64,000 bases of DNA from assembly GCF_003226555.1 (NCBI RefSeq), contig NZ_QKQS01000006.1:165221-229220 (forward strand). Direction: 5' to 3'. This document shows, piece by piece, positions 45,885 through 55,185 of this stretch (its first letter is position 1; every line of letters begins with the position of its first letter). This DNA comes from Rhodopseudomonas palustris (GTDB lineage: Bacteria; Pseudomonadota; Alphaproteobacteria; Rhizobiales; Xanthobacteraceae). Under the pieces are notes generated by a model. It did no database searches. It saw nothing but the letters and a program-made list of their open reading frames with translations, and was not told the origin of the DNA. A program made the translations under genes and the position numbers.

Positions 45885-46078
45885 AGCTCTCGCGAGCCGC
45901 CGCCCCGATGTTCGGCAATGGCGTCCGCCGCCAAGTCGTCCAACCGTCCTCCAGCAGCGTCTCGCGCGATCCGCTCGTCGAAACGCGCAGCATCAAAAGC
46001 CGCGAACCAAGCGCGAAACCGCGCGAGTTGGTCGGCCGGAAGCTGCTCGACTGCCTTCTCGATGTCCTCGACGCTCAT
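45881..46078 (-). CDS. Probable antitoxin of the RelE/ParE-like pair
   Basis: A 65-residue acidic, helical protein (MSVEDIEKAVEQLPADQLARF) with a C-terminal Asp/Ala-rich tail, as in antitoxins that bind RelE-type toxins without a long DNA-binding domain. The frame can also start at GTG 46099. It overlaps the toxin gene by ATGA. No clear operator was seen upstream. It lies directly behind the LIV transporter operon on the same strand. Confidence 0.68.
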   Translation of the reverse strand: MSVEDIEKAVEQLPADQLARFRAWFAAFDAARFDERIARDAAGGRLDDLAADAIAEHRGGGSREL

Positions 46079-46120
46079 GGGAACAGTGTACCACTCCACA
46101 TGAGCTGTGAAAACCAGCTT

Positions 46121-46825
46121 TCACAACCCCAGATACGCTTTCCTGACGTCCGGGTTGTCCATCAGCTCAGCGGCTCCGCCCTGCATCAGGACGCGGCCGG
46201 TCTGCAGGATGTAGGCGCGGTCGGCGATTTCGAGGCATTCGGCCATGCGCTGCTCGACGATCAGCACCGTCATGCCGGCGTCGCGGATTTTCTTGACCGA
46301 CTGGAAGATCTCGCTGACCAGCTTCGGCATGATGCCCTGCGACGGCTCGTCGAGCATCAACAGCCGCGGCCGGGTCATCAGCGCGCGGCCGATCGCCAGC
46401 ATCTGTTGCTCTCCGCCGGAGAGTGTCTCGGCGCGCTGCTCCAGCCGCTCCTGCAGCCGCGGGAACAGGCTGAATACGAATTCCAGCGGCTGCTCGCGAT
46501 CGGGCTTGCCGCGATACAGATAGCTGCCGAGCCTTAGATTGTCGTGCACCGACAGCCGCGGAAACAGCCGGCGGTTCTCCGGCACATAGGCGACGCCGCG
46601 CTTGGTGATCAGATGCTGCGGCACACCGTCGAGCCGCTCGCCGTCGAACAGCACCTGGCCGGAGCGGATCCGCTCGGCGCCGGCGATCGACTTCAGCAGC
46701 GTCGACTTGCCTGCGCCGTTGGCGCCGGCGACGCAGACGATTTCGCCCTTCTCGACCTCGATCGAGACCTCTGAAATCGCGACCAGCCCCTTATAGGCGG
46801 TGGTGACCTCACGCACCGACAGCAT
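46121..46825 (-). CDS. LIV-type ABC transporter ATP-binding protein (LivF), cluster 1
   Basis: A 234-residue ATPase of the branched-chain amino acid (HAAT) uptake family. Walker A is GANGAGKST (about residues 34-42), the ABC signature LSGGEQQMLAIGRAL (about 134-148), and Walker B LLMLDEPSQGI (about 154-164). It pairs with the LivG ATPase upstream to power uptake through LivHM. Its start overlaps the LivG stop by 17 bases. It is the last gene of the cluster 1 transporter operon. Confidence 0.95.
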   Translation of the reverse strand: MLSVREVTTAYKGLVAISEVSIEVEKGEIVCVAGANGAGKSTLLKSIAGAERIRSGQVLFDGERLDGVPQHLITKRGVAYVPENRRLFPRLSVHDNLRLGSYLYRGKPDREQPLEFVFSLFPRLQERLEQRAETLSGGEQQMLAIGRALMTRPRLLMLDEPSQGIMPKLVSEIFQSVKKIRDAGMTVLIVEQRMAECLEIADRAYILQTGRVLMQGGAAELMDNPDVRKAYLGL

Positions 46826-47543
46826 GGCGATCCCCGAGATAAGCAGTAATGACTTTCGGATCGCGCACCACGTCGGCCGGCTTGCCTTCGGTGAGCACCT
46901 TGCCGAGGTCGAGCACGATGGCGCGATCCACCAGCGGCATCACGATTTCCATGACGTGCTCCACCATCAGCACGGTGACGCCGGCATCGCGGACCCGGCG
47001 CACCAGCTCGACGCCCTTCTCCGCCTCGGTCGGCGTCAGGCCGGTGAGCACCTCGTCGAGCAGCAACAGCTTCGGCTCGGTGGCGAGCGCCCGTGCCACT
47101 TCGAGCCGGCGCTTCTCCGAGGGGATCAACTGGCTCGCCAGCACGTCGGCGCGCGCGTCGAGGCCGCAGAACGCGAGCACATCGTGCGCCTTGCGCCGCG
47201 CCTCGCGCATCACCGTAGTCCGGATCAGCGCCCCGACGATGACGTTGTCGATCACCGTCATCGACTCGAAGCTCTTGACGACTTGAAAGGTGCGGCCGAT
47301 GCCGCGGGCGCAGCGCGCGGTCGCCGGCAGCTTGGTGACGTCCTCGCCGTCGAAGATGATCGAGCCTTGGGTCGGCGGCAGCACGCCGGCGATCAGATTG
47401 AACAGCGTCGACTTGCCGGCACCGTTCGGGCCGATCAGGCCGACGATCTCGCCGCGCTGAACCGAGATCGACACGTCGGAATTGGCGACTAGGCCGCCGA
47501 AGCGCTGCCAGACCCCACGGGTCTCGAGCAGAGGCGTCGTCAT
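46809..47543 (-). CDS. LIV-type ABC transporter ATP-binding protein (LivG), cluster 1
   Basis: A 244-residue ATPase. Walker A is GPNGAGKST (about residues 38-46). The signature is degenerate, [15 protein letters not shown] (about 142-156), and Walker B is [11 protein letters not shown], with a Val where Pro is usual. This LivG-type sequence with the YLGD ending matches the C-terminal extension of the family. The start is the ATG at 47543, overlapping the LivM stop by ATGA-like spacing. It forms a heterodimer with LivF. Confidence 0.94.
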   Translation of the reverse strand: MTTPLLETRGVWQRFGGLVANSDVSISVQRGEIVGLIGPNGAGKSTLFNLIAGVLPPTQGSIIFDGEDVTKLPATARCARGIGRTFQVVKSFESMTVIDNVIVGALIRTTVMREARRKAHDVLAFCGLDARADVLASQLIPSEKRRLEVARALATEPKLLLLDEVLTGLTPTEAEKGVELVRRVRDAGVTVLMVEHVMEIVMPLVDRAIVLDLGKVLTEGKPADVVRDPKVITAYLGDRHAVGA

Positions 47544-48526
47544 TGCGGCGCTCCCTTCGAGGTCGGCTTGCGCGAGAACAGGCCGAGCAGACCTTCGGGC
47601 CGCGCCAGGGAGATCAGCACGATCACGCTGCCGTACAGGATCAAGTCGACACCGCGCCCCGAACCGCCGACGAACGACCGCGTCAGTTCGGTGAGCGGGA
47701 TCAGGATCGCGGCGCCGAGCACCGGCCCCCACAGCGTGCCGATGCCGCCGAGCACGGCCGGCAACGCCATCAGCAGCGAGAACTGGAACGTCATCACGCT
47801 CTCAGGATCGATGTAGGACACGAACATCGCATAGAAGCTGCCGCCGACCGCGGTGAGAAACGCCGACACCGCCGCGGCGCCCATCTTGGAGTTGAACACC
47901 ACCACGCCGAGGCTTTCGGCCGCCTCCGGATTGTCCTTCACGGCGCGCCACCAGTAGCCCCATTTGGAGTCTTCCAGCCACCAAGTGATCAGCCAGGCGA
48001 GGCAGCAGAATACGAGCGCGAAATAGTAGTAAGGCAGCTTGCTGCGGGCGAACTGGAACTTGGCCCAGCTGTCGCCGCGCACCATGATGTCGATGCCGAG
48101 TGCGGCGCCGGCCCAGTCCCAGTTGTGGAACAGCAGGAAACCGATCTCGGCGATCACGATGGTGGCGATCACGAAGTAGTGCCCGCGCAGCCGGAACGTC
48201 GGATAGCCGAGCGCCAACGCGATCACCGCAGAGATCAGGCCGCCGCCGATCATGCCGAACCACGGCAGCACGCCGAGCTTGGTGAACAAGAGCGCGGTGG
48301 TGTAGGCGCCGAGCCCGAAATACAGCGCGTGGCCGAGCGAAATCTGGCCGCAATAGCCGCCGAGGATGTTCCAGGCCTGCGACAGCGCCGCGTACATCAG
48401 GGTCAGCACCATGATGTTCTGGACGTAGACGTCCTTGACGAACAGCGGAGCGCAGGCAGCGAGGGTCGCGAGCAGTGCGGCGACGATCAGGTCGCGGCGG
48501 CGGCGATTGAGATGAGCCTGGTCCAT
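47540..48526 (-). CDS. LIV-type ABC transporter permease (LivM), cluster 1
   Basis: A 328-residue membrane protein with about ten helices. It carries the LivM hallmark GGYCGQISLGHALYFGLGAYTTALL near residues 56-80 and the coupling-helix region near ALKDNPEAAESLGV-like (read as AVKDNPEAAESLGV). The ATG at 48526 overlaps the LivH stop by one base (TGATG). The frame stays open to 49456, but that part lies in the other frame of LivH. It forms the channel with LivH. Confidence 0.94.
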   Translation of the reverse strand: MDQAHLNRRRRDLIVAALLATLAACAPLFVKDVYVQNIMVLTLMYAALSQAWNILGGYCGQISLGHALYFGLGAYTTALLFTKLGVLPWFGMIGGGLISAVIALALGYPTFRLRGHYFVIATIVIAEIGFLLFHNWDWAGAALGIDIMVRGDSWAKFQFARSKLPYYYFALVFCCLAWLITWWLEDSKWGYWWRAVKDNPEAAESLGVVVFNSKMGAAAVSAFLTAVGGSFYAMFVSYIDPESVMTFQFSLLMALPAVLGGIGTLWGPVLGAAILIPLTELTRSFVGGSGRGVDLILYGSVIVLISLARPEGLLGLFSRKPTSKGAPQ

Positions 48527-49410
48527 CAGATCGATCCGAACAGGCCGCGCGGCCGAATGAACACAACCAGGAGATAGACGGCATAGATGCCGATCGATTT
48601 CAGCGACGGCGGCAGGATCATCGCGGTGGTCGCCTCGACCAGGCCGACGATGATGCCGCCGGCGAAGGCGCCGAACACGCTGCCGAAGCCGCCGAGCGCC
48701 ACCGTGACGTAGGCGATCAGCGCGAATGACGCGCCGACGTCGGGATAGATGTAGAAAAAGATCGCCATCACGGCGCCGGCGAGCCCGATCAGCGCAGAGC
48801 CGAGCCCCCAGCCGAGCGCGAACACCTTGTTCTTGTCGATGCCGACCAGCGCGACCGCACCCGCGTCCTCGCGGGTCGCCTCCAGCGCACGGCCGAAGTC
48901 GGTCTTCTTCATGAAGAAGTACAGCGCCCCGAACGCCGCGATCGACACCAGCGCGCCGACCAGTTGCGGCACCGGCAGAAACACCCCGCCGATCTCGATC
49001 GTCTTGCCGCCGAGCCAGGAGACGTTGATGCTGCGATAATCGGGGGTGAAGAAGTACTGCGCCAGGCCTCGCATCAGGATGGCAAGGCCGAAGGTGGTGA
49101 AGATCTGCACCATGCCGATATTGGCTTTCGCCCGCATCGCAAATCTGACGACCAAGAGGTAGATCGCGGCGCCGAATATGAACATCGCCGCTCCTACGAG
49201 GGGAGCGGCGAGGATCGGATCGATCGCGAAGAACGCGAACAGAAAGAAGGTGATGTACATCGCCAACATCAGGAATTCGCCGTGGGCGAAGTTGGTGACG
49301 TCCATCAGGCCGAAGATCAGAGCCAGGCCGACCGCGACCAGCCCGTAAAGAAGTCCCATCAGCAGACCGCTGGCGAGGGACTGGATGATGGTGGCGGTGG
49401 TCAACGGCAA
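48526..49410 (-). CDS. LIV-type ABC transporter permease (LivH), cluster 1
   Basis: A 294-residue membrane protein with about eight helices. LMGLLYGLVAVGLALIFGLM near residues 17-36 and DVTNFAHGEFLMLAMY near 37-52 are LivH signatures, and FGRALEATREDAGAVALVGI near 170-189 is the ATPase-coupling loop. The start is TTG at 49410 with GAGAGG upstream; a second TTG two codons later is possible. It follows the binding-protein gene, from which a palindromic repeat separates it. Confidence 0.92.
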   Translation of the reverse strand: MPLTTATIIQSLASGLLMGLLYGLVAVGLALIFGLMDVTNFAHGEFLMLAMYITFFLFAFFAIDPILAAPLVGAAMFIFGAAIYLLVVRFAMRAKANIGMVQIFTTFGLAILMRGLAQYFFTPDYRSINVSWLGGKTIEIGGVFLPVPQLVGALVSIAAFGALYFFMKKTDFGRALEATREDAGAVALVGIDKNKVFALGWGLGSALIGLAGAVMAIFFYIYPDVGASFALIAYVTVALGGFGSVFGAFAGGIIVGLVEATTAMILPPSLKSIGIYAVYLLVVFIRPRGLFGSI

Positions 49411-49425
49411 TGCCTCTCGGTTTGT

Positions 49426-49542
49426 CGTCCCCGCGCAGGCGGGGACCCATAACCACCGGCCCGCGCTTTGGCGCGCAGGCGGCGGGACATCGTCATTCAG
49501 CCATGACTGCCGGGAGTATGGGTCCCCGCCTACGCGGGGACG
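49426..49542. repeat. Palindromic repeat, CGTCCCCGCG type, between binding-protein and LivH genes
   Basis: CGTCCCCGCGCAGGCGGGGA with CCCATAA at the left pairs with GTATGGGTCCCCGCCTACGC at the right, which ends GGGGACG. It lies within the cluster 1 LIV operon. Confidence 0.85.
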
Positions 49543-49578
49543 GCGCTGTGCCCGAGGTCATGGCGTTCAATCGAGCGC

Positions 49579-50826
49579 TTACGGCATCGGCCAAATCGCC
49601 GCAGCGACCGCGGCCTGTTCGGGGAAGATAGTGACGAACTTGCCGTCGACATATTGCAGCAGCACCGGGTCGGCATCCTGGTTCTGGCCGTTCTCGTCGA
49701 ACTTGACGCGCTTCCACGGCATGATGGTTTGATCGCCCGGCATGTCGGTGGCGACCAGCGCTTCGCGGATCTTCTCGCCGTCGGTCGACTTGGCGCGGTT
49801 GATCGCATCGGCCATCACGATCAGCCCCATGAACTGCCGCGACGAGTAGTCGTTGAAATCCTTGCCGGACTTCTCCTTGTACATGTCGTTGATCTTGCCG
49901 ACCATCGGCCGCTTCTTGGCGAGGTCGAGCGAGAACGAGCCGCGCGAGATCACGCCCGGGATCTTGTCACCGACCGCGTCGTACAGCGCCTTTTCGGAGA
50001 AGCCGGCGTCCTGGGCGACGATGTTCTTGGCCTTGTAGCCGAGCTCGCCCATGGTCCGGATCAGCAGGATGCCGTCGGTGGTGTAGCTCGACGGCATCAG
50101 CACGTCGGCGTCGGCGGCCTTGAGCTGCTGCACTTCGGCGGTGAGCGACGGCGAGTTGGCGCGATACTTGATGTCGGCGACCACCTTGTAGCCGCGCTCC
50201 TTGGCGAGGGCGAGCTGGGCGTTGGAGGAGTCGGTGCCGAAGATGGTGTCCTCGTGGAACAGCGCCAGCGTCTCGATCTTCTGGCCCTTCTTCTTCTCGG
50301 CATCGAAGAAATCGAACATCGCCTTGGAGAACATCTCGTCGTGCGGTGCCGCGCGAAAATAGAACTTGAGGCCGCGGCGATGCAGGCTCGGGGAGGAGTT
50401 GTCGGCCGACAGGAACGGGATCTGGTAGCGCTCGCAGATTTGGCTGACCGTCACTGCCACCGAGCTCTGATAGGTGCCGACGATGGCGCAGACCTTCTCC
50501 TGGGTGATCAGTCGCTCGGCTTCGGCGCGGCCCTTCTGGGGATCGGCTTGGTGGTCGGCGAACACCAGCCGCACCTTGGCGCCGCCGAGGCCCGGCAGGC
50601 CCTCGCCGCGCGCCAACGGCAGGTCGAAATCATACTTGTTGTTGATGATGTCGGCCGCGGTCTGGAACGCCTTCTGGGCGTCGACACCGATCTGGGCACT
50701 CGATCCGGACAACGGATAGATCACACCGATCACGACTTCCTTGGTCTCGGCCCGCGCCGTGGCGAACGGCAGAAGCGCGGCGCTGGCCGCACTGCCGAGA
50801 ACGAGGTTACGGCGATTGATCTTCAT
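49579..50826 (-). CDS. LIV-type ABC transporter substrate-binding protein, cluster 1
   Basis: A 415-residue periplasmic protein of the Leu/Ile/Val-binding (type I) fold. The leader MKINRRNLVLGSAASAALLP ending ARA carries twin arginines, so Tat export is possible. The mature part begins VVIGVIYPLSGSSAQIGVDAQK, the family's first ligand-contact strand, and has the second lobe from about residue 150 (RAAPHDEMFSKAM). It has an AGGAAG site. The ligand is unknown; its place beside a hydro-lyase and opposite a carbamoylase suggests an amino-acid-like or ureido compound. Confidence 0.93.
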   Translation of the reverse strand: MKINRRNLVLGSAASAALLPFATARAETKEVVIGVIYPLSGSSAQIGVDAQKAFQTAADIINNKYDFDLPLARGEGLPGLGGAKVRLVFADHQADPQKGRAEAERLITQEKVCAIVGTYQSSVAVTVSQICERYQIPFLSADNSSPSLHRRGLKFYFRAAPHDEMFSKAMFDFFDAEKKKGQKIETLALFHEDTIFGTDSSNAQLALAKERGYKVVADIKYRANSPSLTAEVQQLKAADADVLMPSSYTTDGILLIRTMGELGYKAKNIVAQDAGFSEKALYDAVGDKIPGVISRGSFSLDLAKKRPMVGKINDMYKEKSGKDFNDYSSRQFMGLIVMADAINRAKSTDGEKIREALVATDMPGDQTIMPWKRVKFDENGQNQDADPVLLQYVDGKFVTIFPEQAAVAAAIWPMP

Positions 50827-50883
50827 GACGTCTTCCTTTGCTACCAGCGTTGGGAGTGAAGCGGTCAGAGGTTCGGTTCGGCG

Positions 50884-51702
50884 TTACAGCACGGCAAGGT
50901 GCTTGTTCTTCAGGTCGGTGACAAGCATCAATCCGGGGGCGTGAGTGATGGCGAACGGGACTTTGGCGGCGGCGATCACCGCCTGGGGAGTAACACCGCA
51001 GGCCCAGAACACCGGCAATTCGTCGGGTTCGATCCGCACTGGGTCGCCATAGTCGGGCTTATTGATATCGGCGATGCCGATCGACTGCGGCAGGCCGATA
51101 TGCACCGGCGCACCGTGAACGGACGGAAAACGCGAGGTGATCTGCACCGCCCGGATGGCGTCTCGCGGCTTCAGCGGCCGCATCGATACCACCATCGGCC
51201 CCGCAAACGGACCAGCCGACGCACACGGGATATTGGTCCGATACATCGGCACCCGCACCTTCTGGTCGATATGGCGGATCGGAATATCGTCGGCGAGTAG
51301 CGCCTCTTCGAACGAGAACGAGCAACCGATCACGAACGCGACCAGATCGTCGCGCCAATGCGAAATCACGTCGGTCGGCTCGTCGATCAGCGCGCCGTCG
51401 CGCCAGACCCGATAGCGCGGCACGTCGGTGCGGATGTCGAGATCGATACCGAGCGAGGGAATCTTCGGCTCGCCGACGTCGGACATGCCGATAATCGGAC
51501 ACGGCTTCGGATTGAGCTGACAGAAGCGGTGGAAGGCGGCGGCGTGTTGTTCCGGCAGGATCACCAGATTGCCCTGGACGTAACCGGGCGCGACCCCGGC
51601 GGTGCTCTCGGCGAGACCGGCGCGGTACGCCAGACGCGCCTGATGAGACGGAAGCGACGCTTCAGCGTCGTGGAACTGCTGCTCTGCCGCAAAAACAGTC
51701 AT
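50884..51702 (-). CDS. DUF1445 putative hydro-lyase (D-glutamate cyclase-like)
   Basis: A 272-residue protein of the DUF1445/YcsI family, related to the C-terminal domain of mitochondrial D-glutamate cyclase. Family landmarks are [13 protein letters not shown] near residues 38-50, [14 protein letters not shown] near 120-133, [10 protein letters not shown] near 166-175, and [10 protein letters not shown] followed by FWACGVTPQ near 200-237. It is listed as a putative hydro-lyase acting on an unknown, probably amino-acid-like acid. It stands 57 bases ahead of the LIV binding-protein gene on the same strand and is divergent from the LysR gene. Confidence 0.88.
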   Translation of the reverse strand: MTVFAAEQQFHDAEASLPSHQARLAYRAGLAESTAGVAPGYVQGNLVILPEQHAAAFHRFCQLNPKPCPIIGMSDVGEPKIPSLGIDLDIRTDVPRYRVWRDGALIDEPTDVISHWRDDLVAFVIGCSFSFEEALLADDIPIRHIDQKVRVPMYRTNIPCASAGPFAGPMVVSMRPLKPRDAIRAVQITSRFPSVHGAPVHIGLPQSIGIADINKPDYGDPVRIEPDELPVFWACGVTPQAVIAAAKVPFAITHAPGLMLVTDLKNKHLAVL

Positions 51703-51764
51703 TCACCCACCCTGCCTAGTCTCTCGACAGTAGTGGAGCCGAAGCCTAATATAATGTCTAATCT

Positions 51765-51784
51765 TTGTTTCTGATCGGAAACAA
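51765..51784. promoter_or_regulatory. Dyad TTGTTTC-N6-GAAACAA between LysR and DUF1445 genes
   Basis: A perfect 7-base inverted repeat with a 6-base spacer in an AT-rich 115-base divergent promoter region, 34 bases ahead of the LysR start. It is a strong candidate for the operator of the adjacent LysR-type regulator. Confidence 0.6.
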
Positions 51785-51817
51785 TAAACCCGACTTATCG
51801 ACGAAAGGAGTCGACCG

Positions 51818-52768
51818 ATGGTGGACTTCAAAGCGCTCGAAACATTCATCTGGGTCGTGACGTTGGGCAGCTTCCGCGGTGCGGCGCACAAGCTCAACAC
51901 GACGCAGCCGGCGATTTCGCAGCGGATCGCTCAATTGGAGCGGGAGCTCGGGGTACGGCTGCTGCAGCGCGACCATCGGGTCGCCTCGCCGACCCCAAGC
52001 GGCCGGCAATTGATGCTGTATGCCGAGAAGCTGGTCCGACTGCGCACCGAGATGATGGCGGCGGTCAGCGATCAGTCGAGCATGCGCGGCGTGCTGCGGC
52101 TCGGCGTCGCCGAGACCATCGTGCACACCTGGCTGCCGCGATTGATCGAACAGGTGAACCGCGCCTATCCACACCTGTCGCTTGAGATCGAGGTCGACAT
52201 CACACCGAATTTGCGCGCACGGCTGCTGGCACAGGAAATCGAGCTGGCGTTCCTGCTCGGGCCGATGACGGCATCGACGGTGCGCAGCCGGGTGCTGTGC
52301 GAGTATCCGATCGGCTTCCTCGCCAGCCCCACACTCGGACTCGGCAGCGAACTGCTGACCGTCGCCGATCTGGCGAAATTCCCGATCATCACCTTCCCGC
52401 GCAAGACGCAGCCCTACGAGATCGTGCGCTCGCTGTTCAACAAACCCGAGCTGCCGCCGATCCGCCTGCACGCCTCTGCCTCGCTCGGCACCGTGATCCA
52501 TATGGCGAGCGAAGGCCTCGGCATCGCGGTAATCCCGACCGCGATCGTCGAGGACGAACTCGCCCAAGGCCGGCTACAACTGCTGCAGACCAACCTGAAG
52601 ATCCAGCCGCTGCGGTTCTCCGCGAGCTGGCTCGCCTCCCCCGATACGGTGGCGATCGAGCGCGTCGCCGAACTCGCGGCCGAGATCGCACACAATGGCG
52701 GCTTCATGCCCGATCCTGCAATGCAGCTCCGCGATATTGCTCACGTCGTTGAACCGGCGATTGGTTGA
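51818..52768 (+). CDS. LysR-family transcriptional regulator
   Basis: A 316-residue LysR-type regulator. The N-terminal helix-turn-helix is residues 3-60 (FKALETFIWVVTLGSFRGAAHKL and TTQPAISQRIAQLE), followed by the linker helix and an effector domain from about 90 (GVLRLGVAETIVHTWLPRL). It is divergent from the DUF1445-LIV operon and 70 bases ahead of the carbamoylase gene, so it probably controls both sides through the dyad at 51765. The inducer is unknown. Confidence 0.93.
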   Translation: MVDFKALETFIWVVTLGSFRGAAHKLNTTQPAISQRIAQLERELGVRLLQRDHRVASPTPSGRQLMLYAEKLVRLRTEMMAAVSDQSSMRGVLRLGVAETIVHTWLPRLIEQVNRAYPHLSLEIEVDITPNLRARLLAQEIELAFLLGPMTASTVRSRVLCEYPIGFLASPTLGLGSELLTVADLAKFPIITFPRKTQPYEIVRSLFNKPELPPIRLHASASLGTVIHMASEGLGIAVIPTAIVEDELAQGRLQLLQTNLKIQPLRFSASWLASPDTVAIERVAELAAEIAHNGGFMPDPAMQLRDIAHVVEPAIG

Positions 52769-52838
52769 CGCGCCTCCGACCGACTTGCCAAACTTTCTCT
52801 CTGCCTCGCGCCGTCCGCGCTGACTTCCCGGAGTGATT

Positions 52839-54089
52839 ATGACCAAGACTGCCTCGAACCTGCAGATCGATTCCTCGCGGCTGTGGGGCACGATCCACAC
52901 CACCGCGCAGTTCGGCGGCACGCCGAAAGGCGGCGTCAGGCGGTTGACGTTGTCGGCGGAAGACAAGCAGGTCCGTGACTGGTTTCGCGCCGCGTGCGAG
53001 AGCGCCGGCCTCGAAGTCGGCATCGACACGCTCGGCAACATGTTCGCGCTGCGCAAGGGCCGCGACATGACCAAGCCGCCGATCGGGCTCGGCTCGCATC
53101 TCGACACCCAGCCGACCGGCGGCAAATTCGACGGCATTCTGGGCACTTTGGCCGCGCTCGAAGTGATCCGCACGCTGAACGACGCCGGCATCGAAACCGA
53201 GCTGCCGCTGTGCATCACCAACTGGACCAATGAAGAAGGCTCGCGCTTCGCCCCGGCGATGATGGGCTCGGCCGCCTTTGTCGGCGACTTCACCGTCGAG
53301 GACGTGCTGTCGCGCAAGGACGCTGCCGGCATCAGCGTCGCCGAAGCGCTCGACGGCATCGGCTATCGTGGAGACCGGCCGGTCGGCACCCAGCCGTTCT
53401 CCGGATTCATCGAGCTGCACATCGAGCAGGGCCCGATCCTGGAAGCCGAAGGCAAGACCATCGGCGTGGTCGAACATGGTCAAGGCGTGCTGTGGTACGA
53501 CGGCAAGATCACCGGCTTCGAGAGCCATGCCGGCTCGACCCCGATGCATCTGCGCCGCGATGCGCTGGCGACGCTGTCAGAGATCGTGCTGGCGGTCGAA
53601 AAGATCGCCACCGAGCTCGGCCCGAACGCGGTCGGCACGGTCGGCGAAGCGGTGATCGCCTCGCCCTCGCGCAACGTCATCCCCGGCGAGATTGCTTTCA
53701 CCATCGACATGCGCAGCGCCGACGCCGCGATCCTCGAGCAGCTCGACCAACGGCTGCGCGCGGCGGTGGCCGAGATCGCGCCGCGCCGCAAGGTCGAGGT
53801 CGCGCTCGATCTGGTGTGGCGCAAGGAGCCGACGCATTTCGACCAGAAGCTGGTCGGGGCGGTCGAGACCGCGGCCAATGCGCTCGGCTATTCGAACCGC
53901 CGGATCACCTCGGGGGCCGGTCACGACGCCTGCAACCTGAACGCCAGAATTCCGACCGCGATGATCTTCGTGCCGTGCAAGGACGGCGTCAGCCACAACG
54001 AGCTGGAAGACGCCACCCAGCCCGACTGCGCCGCCGGCGCCAATGTGCTGCTTCACACCGTGCTCTCGCTCGCCGGCGTCGCCAAGTAA
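52839..54089 (+). CDS. M20-family N-carbamoyl-amino-acid hydrolase / ureidohydrolase
   Basis: A 416-residue M20 peptidase-fold amidohydrolase of the hydantoinase/carbamoylase branch (N-carbamoyl-L-amino acid hydrolases, allantoate amidohydrolases, beta-ureidopropionases). Metal ligands are visible: His and Asp in GLGSHLDTQPTGGKFDG (about residues 86-102), Glu pair in TNEEGSRFAPAM (about 128-139), His in FIELHIEQGPILE (about 192), and a C-terminal His in ITSGAGHDACNL. The dimerisation domain lies in between. The ATG at 52839 has CCGGAG 6 bases upstream. It should hydrolyse a ureido or carbamoyl bond, releasing ammonia, CO2 and an amino acid. Confidence 0.92.
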   Translation: MTKTASNLQIDSSRLWGTIHTTAQFGGTPKGGVRRLTLSAEDKQVRDWFRAACESAGLEVGIDTLGNMFALRKGRDMTKPPIGLGSHLDTQPTGGKFDGILGTLAALEVIRTLNDAGIETELPLCITNWTNEEGSRFAPAMMGSAAFVGDFTVEDVLSRKDAAGISVAEALDGIGYRGDRPVGTQPFSGFIELHIEQGPILEAEGKTIGVVEHGQGVLWYDGKITGFESHAGSTPMHLRRDALATLSEIVLAVEKIATELGPNAVGTVGEAVIASPSRNVIPGEIAFTIDMRSADAAILEQLDQRLRAAVAEIAPRRKVEVALDLVWRKEPTHFDQKLVGAVETAANALGYSNRRITSGAGHDACNLNARIPTAMIFVPCKDGVSHNELEDATQPDCAAGANVLLHTVLSLAGVAK

Positions 54090-54126
54090 TCGCCGGACCA
54101 CGGCCGCTCTATTGGGGGAGATCACG

Positions 54127-55041
54127 ATGCACGCGGTGTTCGTCGACGCCAGCGATACGCTCGCCGAACTGATGGAGCGGCTGGCGACGCCCGGCGATCC
54201 ACCGGTGAAGATCCACCGCGACCCGGACGTCACACCGGAGCAACTGCCCGAGGTGCTGGCCGGCGCCGCGATCGCGATGATCGACCACACCTATCTGCCG
54301 ACCGAGATTGCGCGGCAATGCACCGGGCTGAAGCACGTGGTGTTTCTCGGCACCGGCGCCCGCAGCTACATGAATATCGAGGAGCTCGCCGAGCTCGGCA
54401 TCGAGGTCCACTTGATCCGCGGCTATGGCGACACCGCGGTCGCCGAAGCGACCATCGCGCTGATGTGGGCGGCGGCGCGCAATCTTGCGATCATGGATCG
54501 CGAGATGCGGCAGGGCCAATGGCTGCGTGAAGACGGCATGCAGCTGACCGGCAAGACGCTCGGCCTGATCGGTTTCGGCGGCATCGGCGCCGAAGTGGCG
54601 CGGATCGCGCACGGCTCGGGCATGCAGGTGATCGCCTGGAACAGGAGTTCGAAGGACGTCGACGGCGTTCGCTTCGTCGATCTGGACACCCTGCTACGCG
54701 ACAGCCACATCGTCTCGATGCATCTGTTGCTCAACGACGAGACCCGCGGGTTCCTGTCGCGCCAGCGGATCGCCGCGATGCGGCCGGGCGCGATCCTGGT
54801 CAACACCGCTCGTGGCGCGCTCGTCGACGAGACCGCTATGATCGACGCGCTGCGGTCCGGCCACCTGCGCCATGCCGCGCTCGACGTGTTCGACATCGAG
54901 CCGCTGCCGACCGGCCATCCGCTGACCACGCTGGCCAATGTGACGCTGTCGGCACACTCGGCGTTCCGCACCCCGGAAGCGAGCGAAAACCTGATTACTG
55001 CCGCCCTGTCGCATTGCCGGCGGATCGCGGCGAACGGCTGA
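54127..55041 (+). CDS. D-2-hydroxyacid dehydrogenase family protein
   Basis: A 304-residue NAD-dependent dehydrogenase. The Rossmann motif GLIGFGGIGAEVA is near residues 143-155. The catalytic trio is represented by Arg in VNTARGALVDE, Glu in DVFDIEPLP and His in LSAHSAFRTPEAS. It reduces a 2-keto acid to the D-hydroxy acid or the reverse. GGGGGAG precedes the ATG, 37 bases after the carbamoylase stop, so these are one operon. Phosphoglycerate or glyoxylate-type specificity cannot be told from the sequence. Confidence 0.92.
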   Translation: MHAVFVDASDTLAELMERLATPGDPPVKIHRDPDVTPEQLPEVLAGAAIAMIDHTYLPTEIARQCTGLKHVVFLGTGARSYMNIEELAELGIEVHLIRGYGDTAVAEATIALMWAAARNLAIMDREMRQGQWLREDGMQLTGKTLGLIGFGGIGAEVARIAHGSGMQVIAWNRSSKDVDGVRFVDLDTLLRDSHIVSMHLLLNDETRGFLSRQRIAAMRPGAILVNTARGALVDETAMIDALRSGHLRHAALDVFDIEPLPTGHPLTTLANVTLSAHSAFRTPEASENLITAALSHCRRIAANG

Positions 55042-55185
55042 TCCGCTCGCAGGCGGCAATTAATTACCATCGCCACCGAGCATCCGCCGTAATCATCGGG
55101 CGCCCGACCAATCCCGCCTGATCCGAATCAACAGCGCGTGAACCCAGCCTGTGCGATACTTCGCGAATCGCACGGAGTCATTCTC

